64,000 bases of DNA from Marinilactibacillus sp042660675 (GCF_042660675.1 NZ_JBHSUL010000002.1:62001-126000), one strand, 5' to 3'. Shown: positions 1-8,727, numbered from the stretch's first letter. Numbers and translations: made by a program. Notes: generated by a model from the letters alone, not told the origin.

Positions 1-288
1 TAGAGTCTGGCTAGAGATATTTTGAGCGTTTTGAAGTTCTTGATAACTGGTTAAGCCAGAGATCGGAAAATCAAACCGTTTAACGTCCAAAACGATAGAA
101 CCTTTTCCTTGCTTCTTTTGAATATATCCACTCTCTAGTAACAGCGTTAAGGCTTTTCTGATTGTTTCACGCGAAACATTGTATTGTTTCGTCAAATCAT
201 TTTCGCTCGGGAGTAGATCTCCAGATTTATATGTTTGGTTTAAAATTGCAGATTCGATATCGACGAATATTTCATGAAATTTACTCAA
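1..288 (-). CDS. treR: GntR-family regulator, TreR-like (trehalose operon repressor), 3' part outside window
   Basis: The first 96 codons of a gene that runs leftward off the window. The N-terminus is a winged-helix GntR domain with LPSEN, a recognition helix around VSRETIRKAL, and GYIQKKQGKGSIV. It continues into FPISGLTSYQEL, which resembles the start of the UTRA effector domain in trehalose repressors such as Bacillus and Enterococcus TreR. I chose the TTG start because AAAGGA sits about 9 nt upstream; the in-frame ATG codons at 297 and 309 have no well-placed site. TreR senses trehalose-6-phosphate, so trehalose PTS or phosphotrehalase genes may lie nearby outside the window. The specific effector is inferred from similarity. 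Confidence 0.75.
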   Translation of the reverse strand, partial: MSKFHEIFVDIESAILNQTYKSGDLLPSENDLTKQYNVSRETIRKALTLLLESGYIQKKQGKGSIVLDVKRFDFPISGLTSYQELQNAQNISSQTL

Positions 289-424
289 GTGATCCATTCC
301 TTTATTCATTCTCTATAGGATTCTACCATAAATCATCACTTTTTTAGTAAAAAAATAAATCGTAGTGTATAGTAGAACTTTGATTTATAATTGAGAAAAT
401 ATGGTTTAGTTGAGAGGTGTTCAC

Positions 425-1546
425 GTGAAAAAGATTCTTATTACATTATATATAGCGATTTGTGCTATCATCGGTTTCTGGATTGGTTATCATGCAGCCA
501 TGACAGACATAGATATAGGATGGTTACTGATTCGAGCAGGGCTTATTTTGATCAGTATCGCGGTTTTCGGTTTCCTTCATATCATCATTCATGAAATGGG
601 TCACTTGGTTGCAGGTAAAGTTTCAGGGTACCAATTTTTATTTTTCAGAATAGCAAATTGGGCACTCGTAAAAGAGCAACATCAATACAGAATGGCAAAA
701 TTTTCCATAGCTGGAACGGGTGGACAATGTTTAATGTTACCATCAGAACGAGACTACAATCCACCGTACCGCCTTTATTTATTTGGAGGAGCTTTGGCAA
801 ATTTTATTACGGCTATCATCGGATTAGGGTTTGTTTTAATGGGGGGTCGATCTGTTTATCTTTATAGCTTTATTGTGACAGGGCTATTCACTGGTATCCT
901 GAACTTAATTCCTTTTAGTATTACAGATGGAAATACCTTGAAACGACTAAAGATGGATCCTAATAAGCGACCTCAATTCTTCCAGCAGTTAAGACTCAGT
1001 GCAGACTTTATCAATGGAAAAATGTATGGAGAAATTAAAGATCATGAATTGATTGAAAATCCTAACGAACCCATGACAGAACAATTCAATGCTTATACAG
1101 TACTCGTTCAGATCAATCGAGAATTAGAAGCAGAAAATTTTGGACATGCACTGGAATTGACTGAACCTTTATGGAATCAACGATCGCAAATGGTCAAGCC
1201 CTATCAGATGGATGTTTCAAGAGACTATTTATTCTGCCATCTCACAATGGAAACAGAAGATACGATGATCCAAAACGAGATTAAAGAAGACCCAGTGTTT
1301 AAACAGTACTTGAAAACGAATCAGCTGGAAACCTATAGGATCAAAGCAGCGATGGCCTTTTGGATCGACAAAGATCTGGATCAAGCAGAAACCTGGATTG
1401 AGAAAGCTGAAAAATCGTTGGATCAAGCACCAACTTATGCAGATAGGGCCTTAAATAAAAAGCTACTTGATTTCGTGGAAGAAAAAGTCTCGCAAGAACG
1501 CGTTAACCGTACTGCAAGTAACGATGTAGAAGAAGAGCTAGTTTAA
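425..1546 (+). CDS. M50-type (site-2-protease-like) integral membrane metalloprotease
   Basis: A 373-residue protein with an N-terminal membrane part and a soluble, helix-rich C-terminal part of about 190 residues. The zinc-binding HExxH motif is H56-E-M-G-H60 inside a hydrophobic segment. A later segment, NLIPFSITDGNTL, resembles the second M50 motif (N-x-x-P...DG) that supplies the third metal ligand, so the catalytic set looks intact. I chose GTG at 425, preceded by GAGAGGTG, over a TTG at 410 that lies inside this ribosome-binding region. It stands alone between the divergent TreR-like gene and mnmE. The substrate is unknown. The C-terminal half could be a TPR-like or other partner-binding domain. 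Confidence 0.7.
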   Translation: MKKILITLYIAICAIIGFWIGYHAAMTDIDIGWLLIRAGLILISIAVFGFLHIIIHEMGHLVAGKVSGYQFLFFRIANWALVKEQHQYRMAKFSIAGTGGQCLMLPSERDYNPPYRLYLFGGALANFITAIIGLGFVLMGGRSVYLYSFIVTGLFTGILNLIPFSITDGNTLKRLKMDPNKRPQFFQQLRLSADFINGKMYGEIKDHELIENPNEPMTEQFNAYTVLVQINRELEAENFGHALELTEPLWNQRSQMVKPYQMDVSRDYLFCHLTMETEDTMIQNEIKEDPVFKQYLKTNQLETYRIKAAMAFWIDKDLDQAETWIEKAEKSLDQAPTYADRALNKKLLDFVEEKVSQERVNRTASNDVEEELV

Positions 1547-1613
1547 GCGAGAAACCGGTGAACATTCTGAATATTTCTGTTCACAATTTACTAATAAAAA
1601 ATAAGTTAAGTAG

Positions 1614-1642
1614 TTGACTTTTTTATTCATTCCTTATATCAT
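1614..1642 (+). promoter_or_regulatory. Predicted sigma-A promoter of the mnmE leader
   Basis: TTGACT (1614-1619), 17 nt, then TATCAT (1637-1642). Transcription would start near 1649, giving an untranslated leader of about 140 nt before mnmE. Confidence 0.55.
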
Positions 1643-1696
1643 TTATAGTGTTGAGCAAGACAGAATATGAGCAAGTTAAATAGTGGTAAAGTAGTG

Positions 1697-1760
1697 AAAG
1701 TGCTTTTCCACCTCAGGTCTATTTAAGTAGGCATTATTGGGGTGGACCAGGCACTTTTTT
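1697..1760 (+). terminator. Terminator-like hairpin in the mnmE leader
   Basis: AAAGTGC (1697-1703) pairs with GCACTTT (1751-1757), and CCACC (1708-1712) pairs with GGTGG (1741-1745), with small internal loops. The 3' arm runs into a T tract. It lies between the predicted promoter and the mnmE ribosome binding site, so it could act as an attenuator rather than a simple end signal. It does not resemble a T-box or any riboswitch I recognise. Confidence 0.5.
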
Positions 1761-1790
1761 TGTGAAGAAAAATAGGAGGAATATCTTAAA

Positions 1791-3179
1791 ATGGCAATCG
1801 AATTTGATACTATTGCAGCAATCTCTACCCCTCCTGGTGAAGGCGGTATTGGAATTGTTCGAATCAGTGGAGACGAAGCGCTGGATATTGTAGACCGTGT
1901 CTATCAATTAGGAAAGAAAACTTTAAAAAATCAACCAACGCATACGATTCATTATGGTCATATCGTGAATCCTAAAACAGAAGAACAGATAGACGAAGTC
2001 ATGGTCTCTGTAATGAAAGCACCAAAGACCTATACACGTGAAGATGTGATTGAAATCAATACGCATGGTGGTGTACTGGCCGTTAACAGAGTGCTACAGA
2101 CAGTTTTGCATAATGGCGCACGTCTAGCTGAACCGGGTGAGTTTACAAAACGGGCTTTCTTGAACGGCAGAATCGATTTATCTCAAGCAGAAGCGGTAAT
2201 GGACGTGATTCGTGCGAAAACGGATAGAGCGATGCATATGGCGGTCACACAGCTTGATGGAGATCTGTCACGCTTGATCAGAAACCTGCGTCAAGATATT
2301 TTGAGTACGCTAGCACAGGTGGAAGTCAATATCGATTATCCTGAATATGATGATGTAGAAGAAATGACAGCGAAACTACTTGTTGAAAAAGCAGAAAAAG
2401 TAAAAGCACAAGTAGAATCTTTACTAGATACAGCAAGCCAAGGGAAAATCTTGCGCGAAGGATTAGCTACAGCGATTATTGGTCGACCGAATGTTGGGAA
2501 ATCTAGTTTACTGAACGTTTTGATTAAAGAAGAGAAAGCCATCGTGACAGAAATTGCCGGAACAACGCGTGACGTTGTAGAAGAATATGTCAGTGTCAAA
2601 GGGGTACCGCTTAGACTCATTGATACAGCAGGTATTCGCGAAACCGAAGATATCGTCGAACGAATCGGTGTTGAACGGAGTCGTAAAGCTTTAAAAGAAG
2701 CAGACTTAGTCTTACTAGTATTCAATCAGAACGAAGCGTTGACACCAGAAGACAAATTACTGATCGAAGCAACAGAAGAACATCATAGAATTGTGATTTT
2801 AAATAAAATGGATCTTGAAACAAAGCTAGATATGGACGAGTTGAAGCAGCTTGTTGATCCAGCCAGTATTATCCAGACATCCATCGTAACACGCGCTGGT
2901 ATGAACGATTTGGAAGCGAAAATCGCTGATCTGTTCTTCTCAGGAAAAACAGGCGAGCGTGATGCAACTTATGTATCAAATGTACGTCATATTGCCTTAT
3001 TGAATGAGACAGTTGATGCCTTTAACGATGTAATAGAAGGTATTGAAACGGATATGCCAGTCGATTTAGTGCAGATCGATATGACTAGAGCCTGGGACTT
3101 ACTAGGTGAAATCACTGGAGATAGTGTACAAGATGAATTGATTACGCAACTATTCAGTCAATTCTGCTTAGGAAAATAA
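1791..3179 (+). CDS. mnmE: tRNA uridine-5-carboxymethylaminomethyl(34) synthesis GTPase MnmE
   Basis: A 462-residue cytosolic GTPase that works with MnmG to place the (carboxymethyl)aminomethyl group on U34 of tRNAs reading NNA/NNG codons. The N-terminal formyl-THF-binding domain starts DTIAAISTPPGEGGIGIVR. The inserted Ras-like G domain has its P-loop GRPNVGKSS at about residue 231, followed by G2/G3 (TTRD, DTAG) and NKMD. The protein ends FCLGK, the conserved C-terminal C-x-GK motif whose cysteine matters for modification. Length is normal for the family. AGGAGG sits 10 nt before the ATG. mnmG follows after 46 nt, the usual pairing. Confidence 0.97.
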   Translation: MAIEFDTIAAISTPPGEGGIGIVRISGDEALDIVDRVYQLGKKTLKNQPTHTIHYGHIVNPKTEEQIDEVMVSVMKAPKTYTREDVIEINTHGGVLAVNRVLQTVLHNGARLAEPGEFTKRAFLNGRIDLSQAEAVMDVIRAKTDRAMHMAVTQLDGDLSRLIRNLRQDILSTLAQVEVNIDYPEYDDVEEMTAKLLVEKAEKVKAQVESLLDTASQGKILREGLATAIIGRPNVGKSSLLNVLIKEEKAIVTEIAGTTRDVVEEYVSVKGVPLRLIDTAGIRETEDIVERIGVERSRKALKEADLVLLVFNQNEALTPEDKLLIEATEEHHRIVILNKMDLETKLDMDELKQLVDPASIIQTSIVTRAGMNDLEAKIADLFFSGKTGERDATYVSNVRHIALLNETVDAFNDVIEGIETDMPVDLVQIDMTRAWDLLGEITGDSVQDELITQLFSQFCLGK

Positions 3180-3225
3180 ACCATTAACCTTATAAACGGA
3201 CTTTATATTAGAAAGGAATAACTTG

Positions 3226-5112
3226 ATGCAAACTTATGAAGCTGGAAGATACGATGTTATCGTTGTCGGTGCTGGTCATGCTGGATCAGAAGCAGCACTT
3301 GCAGCCGCAAGAATGGGTTCGAAAACGTTACTGATAACGATTAACTTAGATATGGTTGCTCATATGCCATGTAACCCATCGATTGGCGGACCTGCTAAAG
3401 GGATCGTCGTACGTGAAATGGATGCCTTAGGTGGCGAAATGGGCCGTAATATCGACAAAACTTATATTCAAATGCGTATGCTGAATACTGCCAAAGGACC
3501 GGCAGTACGTGCCCTACGTGCGCAAGCAGACAAACACTTATATTCCATTGAAATGAAACGTACCATTGAAAGAACTGAAAACTTGGATATGAAACAAGGA
3601 ATCGTTGATGAACTAGTCGTTGAAGACAATGTCATTCAAGGCGTGATTACAAATGCAGGTGCGATTTACCGTGCCCAAGCCGTTGTTTTAACAGCGGGTA
3701 CGTCTTCTCGTGGAGAAATCGTGATTGGAGAATTAAAATATTCTTCAGGTCCGAATAACACGCAACCTTCTATCAAATTATCTGAGAATCTACTAGAACT
3801 TGGTTTTGACTTGGACCGTTTCAAGACAGGAACACCACCAAGGATTCACAAAGATTCTATCGACTATTCGGTAACAGAAGAACAACCGGGAGATCTTGAG
3901 CCTCATCACTTCAGTTTTGAGACACCAGATGAAAAATATCTGCAAAACCAAACGTCTTGCTGGTTAACGTATACAAGTACAACTTCTCATGATATCATTC
4001 GTGAAAATCTGCATCGTGCACCGATGTTTACGGGAATTGTTGAAGGGGTTGGCGCTCGTTACTGCCCGTCCATTGAGGACAAAGTGGTTCGCTTCTCTGA
4101 TAAACCACGTCACCAATTGTTTTTAGAACCAGAAGGTGAAACAACAGATGAAGTTTATGTACAAGGATTATCTTCTTCTTTACCTGAAGATGTGCAGTTA
4201 GCTGTACTACATTCAGTAGAAGGTTTAGAAAATGCGAAAATGATGCGTACAGGTTATGCAATCGAGTACGATGTGGTTAAACCATACCAATTACGCCCTT
4301 CACTTGAGACAAAAATGATTAGTGGTTTATTCACTGCCGGTCAAATGAACGGAACTTCTGGTTACGAAGAAGCGGGCGGACAAGGTCTAATGGCTGGAAT
4401 TAATGCAGCGCGTCTTGTTCAAGGAGAAGAACCATTCGTCATGAAACGTAATGAAGGCTACATCGGTGTTATGATCGATGACTTAGTTACTAAAGGAACG
4501 AATGAACCTTATCGTTTACTAACTTCACGTGCAGAATATCGTCTATTATTACGTCACGACAATGCAGATTTCAGATTAAGTAAAATTGGTCGTGAATTAG
4601 GACTACTTTCAGAAGAAAGATATCAGTTATTCCTAGATAAAAAAGCGCAAGTAGAACAAGAACTGGCTCGTCTGAAAAAGGTTCGTCTGAAACCAACAGA
4701 TGTTGCTGCTTATCTTGAAGAAAAAGGTGAGCCACAATTGAAAGATGGTATTTTGGTCTATGACTTTATTCGTCGTCCTTACGTTAAATACCCAGATATC
4801 ATTCCATTTGCGCCAACAGAAGAACCGCTATCTAAAGAAGTGATGGAACAAGTTGAAATCTTCATCAAGTATGAAGGCTACATCGAGAAAGCATTCCGCA
4901 AAGCGGACAAAGTGAAACGGATGGAAAACAAAAGAATTCCAGAAGGTATCGACTATAGCTCAATCAATGGTATCGCAACTGAAGCCATCGAAAAATTAAC
5001 AAAAATTCAACCAGAAACAATCGCACAGGCAAGCCGAATCAGTGGTGTGAATCCATCAGATATTTCAATCTTGATGGTCTACGTGGAACAAGGCAGTGTA
5101 GCGAAAGTATAA
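3226..5112 (+). CDS. mnmG: tRNA uridine-5-carboxymethylaminomethyl(34) synthesis enzyme MnmG (GidA)
   Basis: A 628-residue FAD- and NADH-binding partner of MnmE. The Rossmann dinucleotide site VIVVGAGHAGSEAA lies near the N-terminus, and the family signature MPCNPSIGGPAKG at about residues 46-58. The FAD-contacting GYEEAGGQGLMAGINAA stretch and the helical C-terminal domain for tRNA/MnmE contact (ending around RISGVNPSDISILMVY) are present. The start is the ATG 8 nt after AAGGA; a TTG one codon upstream is less likely. It forms an operon with mnmE and ends at a clear terminator. No oddities. Confidence 0.97.
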   Translation: MQTYEAGRYDVIVVGAGHAGSEAALAAARMGSKTLLITINLDMVAHMPCNPSIGGPAKGIVVREMDALGGEMGRNIDKTYIQMRMLNTAKGPAVRALRAQADKHLYSIEMKRTIERTENLDMKQGIVDELVVEDNVIQGVITNAGAIYRAQAVVLTAGTSSRGEIVIGELKYSSGPNNTQPSIKLSENLLELGFDLDRFKTGTPPRIHKDSIDYSVTEEQPGDLEPHHFSFETPDEKYLQNQTSCWLTYTSTTSHDIIRENLHRAPMFTGIVEGVGARYCPSIEDKVVRFSDKPRHQLFLEPEGETTDEVYVQGLSSSLPEDVQLAVLHSVEGLENAKMMRTGYAIEYDVVKPYQLRPSLETKMISGLFTAGQMNGTSGYEEAGGQGLMAGINAARLVQGEEPFVMKRNEGYIGVMIDDLVTKGTNEPYRLLTSRAEYRLLLRHDNADFRLSKIGRELGLLSEERYQLFLDKKAQVEQELARLKKVRLKPTDVAAYLEEKGEPQLKDGILVYDFIRRPYVKYPDIIPFAPTEEPLSKEVMEQVEIFIKYEGYIEKAFRKADKVKRMENKRIPEGIDYSSINGIATEAIEKLTKIQPETIAQASRISGVNPSDISILMVYVEQGSVAKV

Positions 5113-5132
5113 TCAATTGATTCATTTAAAGT

Positions 5133-5168
5133 AAGGAGCCGTGGATTTGATCCAGGGTTCCTTTTTTT
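5133..5168 (+). terminator. Rho-independent terminator of mnmE-mnmG
   Basis: AAGGAGCC and GGTTCCTT arms flank a GTGGATTTGATCCAG loop region that can itself pair (TGGAT/ATCCA). The structure is followed by seven T residues. Confidence 0.85.
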
Positions 5169-5249
5169 GTGCTTAAGCGTTATTTTTGCTATGAGATTTA
5201 GCAGGGCGTAGACTGATGATAGAAAATAAAAAAATAGGAGTGAAGTATA

Positions 5250-5579
5250 ATGAGCCAAGCCGTTGAAACGTTAGTCAGTAAAGTAGCAGCGTGTGCAAAG
5301 GCGTGTAACGAGTGTTTTGATGCCTGTTTAAAAGAAGACGATGTCAAGATGATGGCGAACTGTATTCGAACAGACCGCGTATGTGCAGATATGTGCGGAA
5401 TCGTAGCAGATTTTGCCTATAGAGAAAGCGACATATTCCCAGATCTAGTAGCCGCATGTGCTAAAGCTTGTGGTATTTGTGCAGAAGAATGCGAAAATCA
5501 TGAAATGCAGCACTGCCAGGATTGTGCAGCAGCTTGCCGTGAATGCGAAAAAGCTTGTAAAGCATACCTTGGTCAATAA
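5250..5579 (+). CDS. Cysteine-rich four-helix-bundle copper-storage (Csp/DUF326) protein
   Basis: A 109-residue protein with 16 cysteines, mostly spaced C-x3-C, C-x2-C and C-x6-C along predicted helices (CAKACNECFDAC, then CAKACGICAEEC, then CQDCAAACRECEKAC). This is the layout of the Csp/DUF326 family, whose core-facing thiols hold many Cu(I) ions. There is no signal peptide or Tat motif, so it would be a cytosolic Csp3-like form. The start has a good AGGAG. It is monocistronic, with a terminator just downstream and no copper ATPase or CsoR/CopY gene in the window. Copper binding is inferred from family; other soft metals are possible. Confidence 0.85.
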   Translation: MSQAVETLVSKVAACAKACNECFDACLKEDDVKMMANCIRTDRVCADMCGIVADFAYRESDIFPDLVAACAKACGICAEECENHEMQHCQDCAAACRECEKACKAYLGQ

Positions 5580-5606
5580 GCTAGGCAAAATGCTTCCTAT
5601 AAAAAT

Positions 5607-5652
5607 AAAATCCGCTGAAGAAGTCATTAAAGGCTTCCTCAGCGGATTTTTG
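5607..5652 (+). terminator. Rho-independent terminator after the Csp-like gene
   Basis: AAATCCGCTGA and TCAGCGGATTT form the stem, extended by GAAG/CTTC, with a T tail. The A-rich left side lets it also serve the converging minus-strand MATE-merR operon. Confidence 0.85.
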
Positions 5653-5700
5653 TATTTGATTATTTACAAGCGGATTCAAAGAAAGTGGTCTTACAGACTA

Positions 5701-6522
5701 CTATTTTACTATCTTTACTGATATTTTCATTAAGAAATCTTTTTTGTCATTTACAGACAACTCATCTAATAAAACATCTGTGTAAAAATAACCTTTCAAT
5801 TTTAAATGATTTTCCTTTGCATAAAGTACTAAGCGCTTGTACGTCTTATTGATACTCGAATAATCAGCATTATGATAGGCCACTAAATAATCGCCTTTTT
5901 CAATTGTATAGTTTGCATATGTTTCGTTATCTACTTTGGTGTAAATATATTCATATTCTTCAATTTTTTTATTTAAAACATCTTCTACCTGTATCATCCA
6001 TCCTTCAGAAAATGAAAGATGGATGTTATTCTCTTCCAAATATTTGAAGTGTAATTGCATAGATTCGTAGGAATCTATATTATTTGATACCCATTTGGTA
6101 TTGGTAGTAACAATAAATTGATCGTTCTCTCGGGATTCGATTATGATATCTTGTTTGTTTATTAGTAAAGATTCTTTTGTATCTTTTACTTTTTCCGTAA
6201 TCAATTTTTTCATAATTTTTAGCTCAGTAATTTTTTTATCAAGAGCTCTGTCTTTTTCTTCTAACAACAAAATAAGCTCTTCTGGAGATTTAGTATTTAA
6301 ATAATTTTTTATCTTTTGTAACGGCATATCTATTTCTTTTAGGATAAGAATGACCATAAAAACATTGGCCTGATAAATTGAGTAATACCGATAACCATTT
6401 GGGCCAGTAATCTCAGGAGAAAAAATTCCAATTTTATCATAATAAAGCAAAGCGTCTTTACTAACGCCCATTAAATTTGCAAATCGGCCAGTTGTCAAAT
6501 AACTCTTGGAACTTTCAATCAT
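5701..6522 (-). CDS. MerR-family transcriptional regulator with effector-binding domain
   Basis: A 273-residue regulator. Residues about 9-75 form the MerR winged helix (YLTTGRFANLMGVSKDALLYYDKIGIF, then NGYRYYSIYQ). A coiled coil at about 78-118 is followed by a roughly 150-residue C-terminal part of the GyrI-like/BmrR type that binds drug-like ligands. It lies 17 nt downstream of a MATE pump gene on the same strand, so the two should be co-transcribed from the MerR-type promoter at 7922-7952. This arrangement predicts ligand-induced activation of the pump and of the regulator itself. The ligand is unknown. Confidence 0.85.
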   Translation of the reverse strand: MIESSKSYLTTGRFANLMGVSKDALLYYDKIGIFSPEITGPNGYRYYSIYQANVFMVILILKEIDMPLQKIKNYLNTKSPEELILLLEEKDRALDKKITELKIMKKLITEKVKDTKESLLINKQDIIIESRENDQFIVTTNTKWVSNNIDSYESMQLHFKYLEENNIHLSFSEGWMIQVEDVLNKKIEEYEYIYTKVDNETYANYTIEKGDYLVAYHNADYSSINKTYKRLVLYAKENHLKLKGYFYTDVLLDELSVNDKKDFLMKISVKIVK

Positions 6523-6539
6523 AGAGTATTCACCTTTTT

Positions 6540-7883
6540 CTAAAAGTATTGATAGACTTTTCTATTTCGAAACAAAAAGAATGTACATACAACAACCGAC
6601 AATAGCTCTGCCAGTGGAGTAGCTATCCATATTCCGTTGATACCTATTAGAGGTGGTAAGACTAACAATGCAGTCAAAACAAATACCAAAGTTCTAAGTA
6701 TGGAAATAATTGCGGAAATTTTTCCGTTTGATAAAGCAGTAAATAACATGGAAGTAAAAATATTTATTCCCATGAATAAGAAACTGAGAGAGAAAAACCA
6801 AAATCCGTTTTTAGCTATTTCATATACATCGCTTCCTTGGACTGCCATAAATCGAATCAGGTAAGGACCAAGTAAATGTGATAATACAAATATAGAAATA
6901 GAACTTATGGTAATAAAAACCAGACTATTTTTAAAAATCTTTTTTAATTTGTCTACATTCTGACGTCCATAATTATAACTAATGATGGGTGCTATACCGA
7001 CTGAATACCCCATAAATAGTGGTGTTAATATAAACATGGCATAAAGCATGATTGTAACTGCTGCGACTCCTTCAACCCCAATAAATTTTAACATTAAAAA
7101 GTTAAATGCAAAGGTTACTACAGAAGAGGATAGGTTCGTAACCATCTCGGAAGAACCATTTATACTACTTTCTAATATGAGACCCCATTTAAACTTAAAT
7201 TTAGTAAAATATAATAGGCTTTTAGAAGACGTTAAAAAGTAAATAATCCCTAAAATGGATGGAATAACGATTCCTATTGAAGTTGCTAAGGCAGCGCCTT
7301 TTACCCCCATGTTCATAACAACAATAAATAAATAGTCTAATGCTATATTTGTACTTCCTCCGATAATGGTTATTAGTAGACTTAGCTTAGGTTTTCCTGC
7401 GGTTACAAATAAGGCTTCGAACATTCCCTGAATGATTAGAAAAGGACTAGTCCATAAAATGATTTGTCCATAGGTGAAGGTGTAATCAAATAATAGACTA
7501 CTTGTTCCAGCACCTAATACTTCTAATATTGGACGAATAAATACTAATCCTAAAATCATAATGATCAGCCCCAATAAAGCTCCAAACACGACAATATTTG
7601 TAAAATCACGCTGCGCTTCTCGCGGATTATTTTCTCCCATTTTTTTTGCAATAATGGCACTACCTCCAGTACCTAGCATTAAGGCAATAGCAAATATCAA
7701 TGCATATATAGGCATGAAGATGTTAACTGCGGCTAATGCAGTTGAATCCACAAAACGTGCTAAAAAAATACCGTCAACCATTGTATAAACGGATACAAAG
7801 ATCATAGCCAGAATGGTTGGCGCAGCATAAGTTAATAATGATTTCATTGTATAATCTTTTTTTGTTTCCTCTAAGTTGCTCAT
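6540..7883 (-). CDS. MATE-family multidrug/cation efflux transporter
   Basis: A 447-residue protein with about twelve hydrophobic segments in two related halves. The N-terminal LLTYAAPTILAMIFVSVYTMVDGIFLARFV and the later APIISYNYGRQN are typical of MATE antiporters of the MepA/NorM type. These export cationic drugs or dyes with Na+ or H+ coupling. The start follows AGGAGAGG. It is the first gene of a two-gene operon with the MerR regulator and sits beside a TetR/monooxygenase pair. It is related in family to the MATE protein at 40806-42128 but differs clearly in sequence. Substrate not predictable. Confidence 0.92.
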   Translation of the reverse strand: MSNLEETKKDYTMKSLLTYAAPTILAMIFVSVYTMVDGIFLARFVDSTALAAVNIFMPIYALIFAIALMLGTGGSAIIAKKMGENNPREAQRDFTNIVVFGALLGLIIMILGLVFIRPILEVLGAGTSSLLFDYTFTYGQIILWTSPFLIIQGMFEALFVTAGKPKLSLLITIIGGSTNIALDYLFIVVMNMGVKGAALATSIGIVIPSILGIIYFLTSSKSLLYFTKFKFKWGLILESSINGSSEMVTNLSSSVVTFAFNFLMLKFIGVEGVAAVTIMLYAMFILTPLFMGYSVGIAPIISYNYGRQNVDKLKKIFKNSLVFITISSISIFVLSHLLGPYLIRFMAVQGSDVYEIAKNGFWFFSLSFLFMGINIFTSMLFTALSNGKISAIISILRTLVFVLTALLVLPPLIGINGIWIATPLAELLSVVVCTFFLFRNRKVYQYF

Positions 7884-7921
7884 TTAAACCTCTCCTAATC
7901 CAAATTAATACCAATACGTGT

Positions 7922-7952
7922 ATCTTAAAGTATGGAGTAACTCTAGAGTCAA
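7922..7952 (-). promoter_or_regulatory. MerR-type promoter with 19-bp spacer and operator dyad
   Basis: Read on the minus strand: TTGACT (7952-7947), exactly 19 nt, then TAAGAT (7927-7922). The over-long spacer is the hallmark of MerR-activated promoters. A dyad GAGTAACTC (7935-7943) lies at its centre. It drives the MATE-merR operon. Confidence 0.75.
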
Positions 7953-8013
7953 GAGGGGTGTAAATGTTGTAATTAAAACTAATATATGGCTAATGGACTT
8001 TTCTGAACAAACT

Positions 8014-8607
8014 TTATATCTTCAATCCTTTAACAACGATGTCTATAGCATTCATATAATGATTTCTTTGCGTTTCAGGTACTTTGTAACCAATATAGAA
8101 AGAACTGTCTAGAGAAGAAATCAAATTAAATAATATAAAGGTCGTACTTTCAACATCTAAATCAATTTTAAATTCACCAGATGCTATACCCTCTTCGATA
8201 ATGTTCCTGATTATATCGAGTTCAGGTTTAAATATACTAATAAAAGTAGAAGTGTCGTCTTTATGCACTGAAACTAAATACTCAGAAATTGTCTTTGTTA
8301 AGGGTTGTTGAGATTCCATACTATTTAGTTTTCCCCATGAATATAATTTATCTACAGCACTTGAGTCATTTTTTGAAATGATCTTCCATTTTTTAACATA
8401 ATTATTGGACGACTGAATCAGGCAATAAAGATACAAGTCTTCCTTATTTTTGAAATGGTAATAGATTGTACCTTTACTTAAGTTGGTCTCATTTTTAATG
8501 TCTGCCATAGATGTTGCAGTATAACCTTTATACCCGAATATTTTAGTGGCAATTTCTTGGATATATTTTTTCGTATCCTCGCTATTTGTTCCAACAGGTC
8601 TGCTCAT
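8014..8607 (-). CDS. TetR-family transcriptional repressor
   Basis: A 197-residue protein with an N-terminal TetR helix-turn-helix at residues about 15-60 (IFGYKGYTATSMADIKNETNLSKGTIYYHFKNKEDL), followed by an all-helical ligand-binding domain with no assigned ligand. The start follows AGGAGG. It is divergent from the flavin monooxygenase gene. The shared intergenic region carries two related sites with the core ATCGTCCGA, one inside the predicted monooxygenase promoter, so it probably represses both genes and is released by a small hydrophobic compound. No terminator is obvious behind it. Confidence 0.9.
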   Translation of the reverse strand: MSRPVGTNSEDTKKYIQEIATKIFGYKGYTATSMADIKNETNLSKGTIYYHFKNKEDLYLYCLIQSSNNYVKKWKIISKNDSSAVDKLYSWGKLNSMESQQPLTKTISEYLVSVHKDDTSTFISIFKPELDIIRNIIEEGIASGEFKIDLDVESTTFILFNLISSLDSSFYIGYKVPETQRNHYMNAIDIVVKGLKI

Positions 8608-8663
8608 TGTATACCTCCTTAATGATTCTAATTTTACACTAAATATAATAAGAAAACATAATT

Positions 8664-8683
8664 ATTCGTCTGATCGTCCGAAT
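8664..8683. promoter_or_regulatory. Candidate TetR operator 1
   Basis: ATTCGTCTGATCGTCCGAAT is an imperfect dyad (ATTCG...CGAAT). It shares the core ATCGTCCGA with the site at 8734-8745. It lies upstream of the tetR-family gene and would allow autoregulation. Confidence 0.5.
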
Positions 8684-8727
8684 TTTTACTTAAGAAAACC
8701 TATATGAAAACTTTTTTTATATTTTAA

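Noticed and set aside
1697..1760. T-box or other known riboswitch before mnmE
   Set aside because: No T-box consensus, specifier stem or other known aptamer landmark is visible; only a hairpin with a T tract.
2336..2725. 129-codon open frame on the minus strand
   Set aside because: It lies wholly within mnmE, is Ser/Thr-rich in the manner of an antisense shadow and has no ribosome binding site.
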